NCBI RefSeq assembly: GCF_943192905.1
Contig: NZ_CALPCC010000022.1
Location: forward strand, 1 to 35,491
DNA length: 35,491 bases
Reading direction: 5' to 3'
From: Adlercreutzia murintestinalis
GTDB taxonomy: Bacteria; Actinomycetota; Coriobacteriia; Coriobacteriales; Eggerthellaceae
The position numbers and the translations under genes were made by a program. The notes under the pieces are model-generated. The model searched no databases and had not been told where the DNA came from. It saw only the letters and a program-made list of their open reading frames with translations. Shown here piece by piece: positions 33,753 through 35,491 of this stretch; position 1 is the first letter of the stretch; each line of letters starts with the position of its first letter.

Positions 33753-34622
33753 ATGGGGCTTATTCTGCCATATGAGAAGATGTGGGACATGCCGCTTGGG
33801 GGCACCTCCTCCGACAAGCAGATCCCTCATTGGTTCGGCAATCTTGCGTATGTGGTCGTCGGTGGCGTGTGCAAGGTGCTGTTCCGGTATCGCGTCGATG
33901 GTCGGGAGAACCTGCGCGGCTTCTATGATGAATGCGGCGTGGTGGTGGTCTGCAACCATACGTCGTTTTTGGATGTGGCGTTCATCTATCTTGCAGCGCG
34001 GACGAAGCAATGGGTGCGCCTGATCGGGCGCGAATCGCTTTTCGATAATGCGCACGGGCTGGTCGGGCAGATTCTCTCGCGCGTGGGCGCGTTTCCCATC
34101 AAGCGCGAATCCGCCGATCGCACTGCCATCAAACGCGCGGCGCGCATGCTCAAGAATCGTGAGCTGGTGGGCATCTTGCCCGAGGGTACGCGGCGCGGCA
34201 AGGGAACCATGGAGCCGAAGCTGCATTCGGGTGCGGCGTTCATCGCGCGCATGGGCAAGGCGCCGCTGTTGCCCATGACGGTGCGCAATGCCGAATACGT
34301 CAAGCAAAAGGGCCAGCGCATTCGGTTTCCGAAGATCACCGTTGAGTACGGCACCCCCGTGCTCTTAGAGGATTTCGACTTCTTGCCCAAAGAGGATCGC
34401 TTGGATGGGTGCACTTGGTATGTGATGCGCGAATGCTTCGCGCTCTCGCAGCGCATTCCTGCACACGAGGTGGACATGGTCTCGCTGTTTCCCGATTCCA
34501 AGGATTTCTCCGCCGCGTTCGCGCACCATCCCGTTCCGCATCGCACGACCGCTGAGGTGGTGGAGCGTATCCGTGCTTCGCGTGAGGAAGGGGTCTCCTC
34601 CGAGAAGGATGCAGACCGATGA
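33753..34622 (+). CDS. plsC: 1-acyl-glycerol-3-phosphate acyltransferase family (PlsC)
   Basis: This 289-residue membrane-associated enzyme is likely to acylate lysophosphatidic acid. The catalytic HX4D is H69 to D74 (NHTSFLD), and the substrate motif is PEGTRR (143-148). VGAFPIKRE fits the block between them. AGGAGG (33736-33741) lies inside the end of cmk, and its ATG follows the cmk stop directly. The C-terminal 70 residues are not conserved. Confidence 0.92.
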   Translation: MGLILPYEKMWDMPLGGTSSDKQIPHWFGNLAYVVVGGVCKVLFRYRVDGRENLRGFYDECGVVVVCNHTSFLDVAFIYLAARTKQWVRLIGRESLFDNAHGLVGQILSRVGAFPIKRESADRTAIKRAARMLKNRELVGILPEGTRRGKGTMEPKLHSGAAFIARMGKAPLLPMTVRNAEYVKQKGQRIRFPKITVEYGTPVLLEDFDFLPKEDRLDGCTWYVMRECFALSQRIPAHEVDMVSLFPDSKDFSAAFAHHPVPHRTTAEVVERIRASREEGVSSEKDADR

Positions 34623-35452
34623 AGGTCGTGCTCGCCGATCATGCCGGAGCCTGCTATGGCGTGCAGCGCGCGCTCGATCTTGCCGATGCAGCGCTGCGCG
34701 AGGACGAGACAGCCTATACGCTCGGGCCTCTTATTCACAATCCGCAGGTCGTGGCCAGCTTGGCACAGCGCGGCGCCCGTGTGGTCGAGCAGGCCGATCA
34801 GGTGGATGGCGGCACGGTGATCGTGCGCAGCCACGGCGTGACTCCGCAAGAGCGAGCCGAGCTTGAAAGGCGGGCCGAGAAGGTCGTCGATGCTACCTGT
34901 CCGCATGTGGCGCGCGCGCAGAAGGCTGCCGCAAAGCTCGCGGAGCTTGGCTGCGTGCTGGTCGTGGGCGAGCCGGGGCATCCTGAGGTAGCCGCGTTGC
35001 GCGAGTACGCCCGAGCGGCGGGTGCGCGGGTGCATGTGGTGCTCGACCCAGCTGATCTGCCCGCCGATCTACCCGCGTGCGTGGGAGTGGTGGTGCAGAC
35101 CACGCAGCGCGCAGAGACGCTGCGTGCGGTGATGGACGCTCTTGAGCAGCGCGGTATTCGCACTCAGGTGAAGGACACCATCTGCGCTGCGACCACCGAG
35201 CGTCAAGCTGCCGCCGAGAAGTTGGCAACGCAGGTGGATGCGATGGTGGTCATCGGGGGCAAGAACTCGTCGAACACCACGCGTTTGGCGGAGATATGCG
35301 CTCTGCATTGTTCGCGCACCTTTCACGTGGAGTCGGCTGCCGAGGTGCATGCCGCGCTCTTCGCAGACGGCGACACCGTAGGGGTGACGGCCGGTGCGTC
35401 AACGCCCGAGGATCAGATAACGAGCGTCGTGAACGCGCTCCGAAGGCTTTGA
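34619..35452 (+). CDS. ispH: 4-hydroxy-3-methylbut-2-enyl diphosphate reductase
   Basis: This 277-residue iron-sulfur enzyme makes IPP and DMAPP in the last step of the MEP pathway. Cluster ligands are C12 (GACYGVQRAL), C94 (DATCPH) and C189 (TICAATTERQ). TLGPLIHNPQVV, VIVRSHGV and VIGGKNSSNTTRL also fit. The ATG overlaps the plsC stop as ATGA. The gene is complete; the last 39 bases of the window show nothing. Confidence 0.96.
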   Translation: MKVVLADHAGACYGVQRALDLADAALREDETAYTLGPLIHNPQVVASLAQRGARVVEQADQVDGGTVIVRSHGVTPQERAELERRAEKVVDATCPHVARAQKAAAKLAELGCVLVVGEPGHPEVAALREYARAAGARVHVVLDPADLPADLPACVGVVVQTTQRAETLRAVMDALEQRGIRTQVKDTICAATTERQAAAEKLATQVDAMVVIGGKNSSNTTRLAEICALHCSRTFHVESAAEVHAALFADGDTVGVTAGASTPEDQITSVVNALRRL

Positions 35453-35491
35453 CGATTTCTGCCGCGTCGCGCGCAGCTCGGAAGAGCACCC

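Noticed and set aside
31849-34307. Long minus-strand frames opposite aroA, cmk and plsC
   Set aside because: The plus strand carries clear enzyme motifs throughout; these frames have none and low-complexity composition.

Overview
The window looks like chromosomal DNA of an actinobacterium of class Coriobacteriia, most likely Eggerthellaceae. This is inferred from GC-rich codon use, tight ATGA-type gene overlaps, a DUF4012/LCP/UbiA wall-polysaccharide locus, an archaeal-like topoisomerase with several zinc modules, ThyX next to a DUF1385 protein, and a chain scpA-scpB-rluB-tyrA-aroA-cmk-plsC-ispH. No species can be named without a search.

Region 1 (1-3300) is AT-rich accessory DNA. Three same-strand genes encode an EcsC-family protein, a DUF4268 protein with a PD-(D/E)XK-like N-terminus, and a HEPN-like helical protein. 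Two-block near-identical repeats flank them. To the right, at 3244-3267, lies what looks like the 3' half (anticodon loop to T-loop) of a tRNA-Asp with no 5' half, as expected at the far end of an element integrated into a tRNA gene lying to the left of this window. This is the best candidate for an undescribed (defence-type) system here.

Region 2 (3479-4737) is a DUF2000 gene translationally coupled to an AraC-type regulator.

Region 3 (4947-13968) is a surface-polysaccharide locus: DUF4012 protein, large membrane protein, UbiA-family decaprenyl-phosphate phosphoribosyltransferase-like enzyme and a HAD phosphatase on +; a WecA/TagO-type sugar-1-phosphate transferase and a GT2 glycosyltransferase on -; and an LCP ligase on +, ending at a strong two-way hairpin.

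Region 4 (14078-19736) holds a lone Hpt protein, thyX, a yqhQ-like DUF1385 gene, a patch of decayed DNA copied from two nearby genes, an AT-richer membrane protein gene interrupted at a run of ten G residues (a likely phase-variation switch), a pentapeptide-repeat protein and a small exported protein.

Region 5 (19838-35452) is housekeeping: topA, tRNA-Val(CAC), a small membrane protein, trpS, both subunits of a class I fumarate hydratase, an ABC-F ATPase, an M50 protease, then the scpA-to-ispH chain joining chromosome segregation, rRNA modification, aromatic amino-acid synthesis, nucleotide, phospholipid and isoprenoid synthesis.
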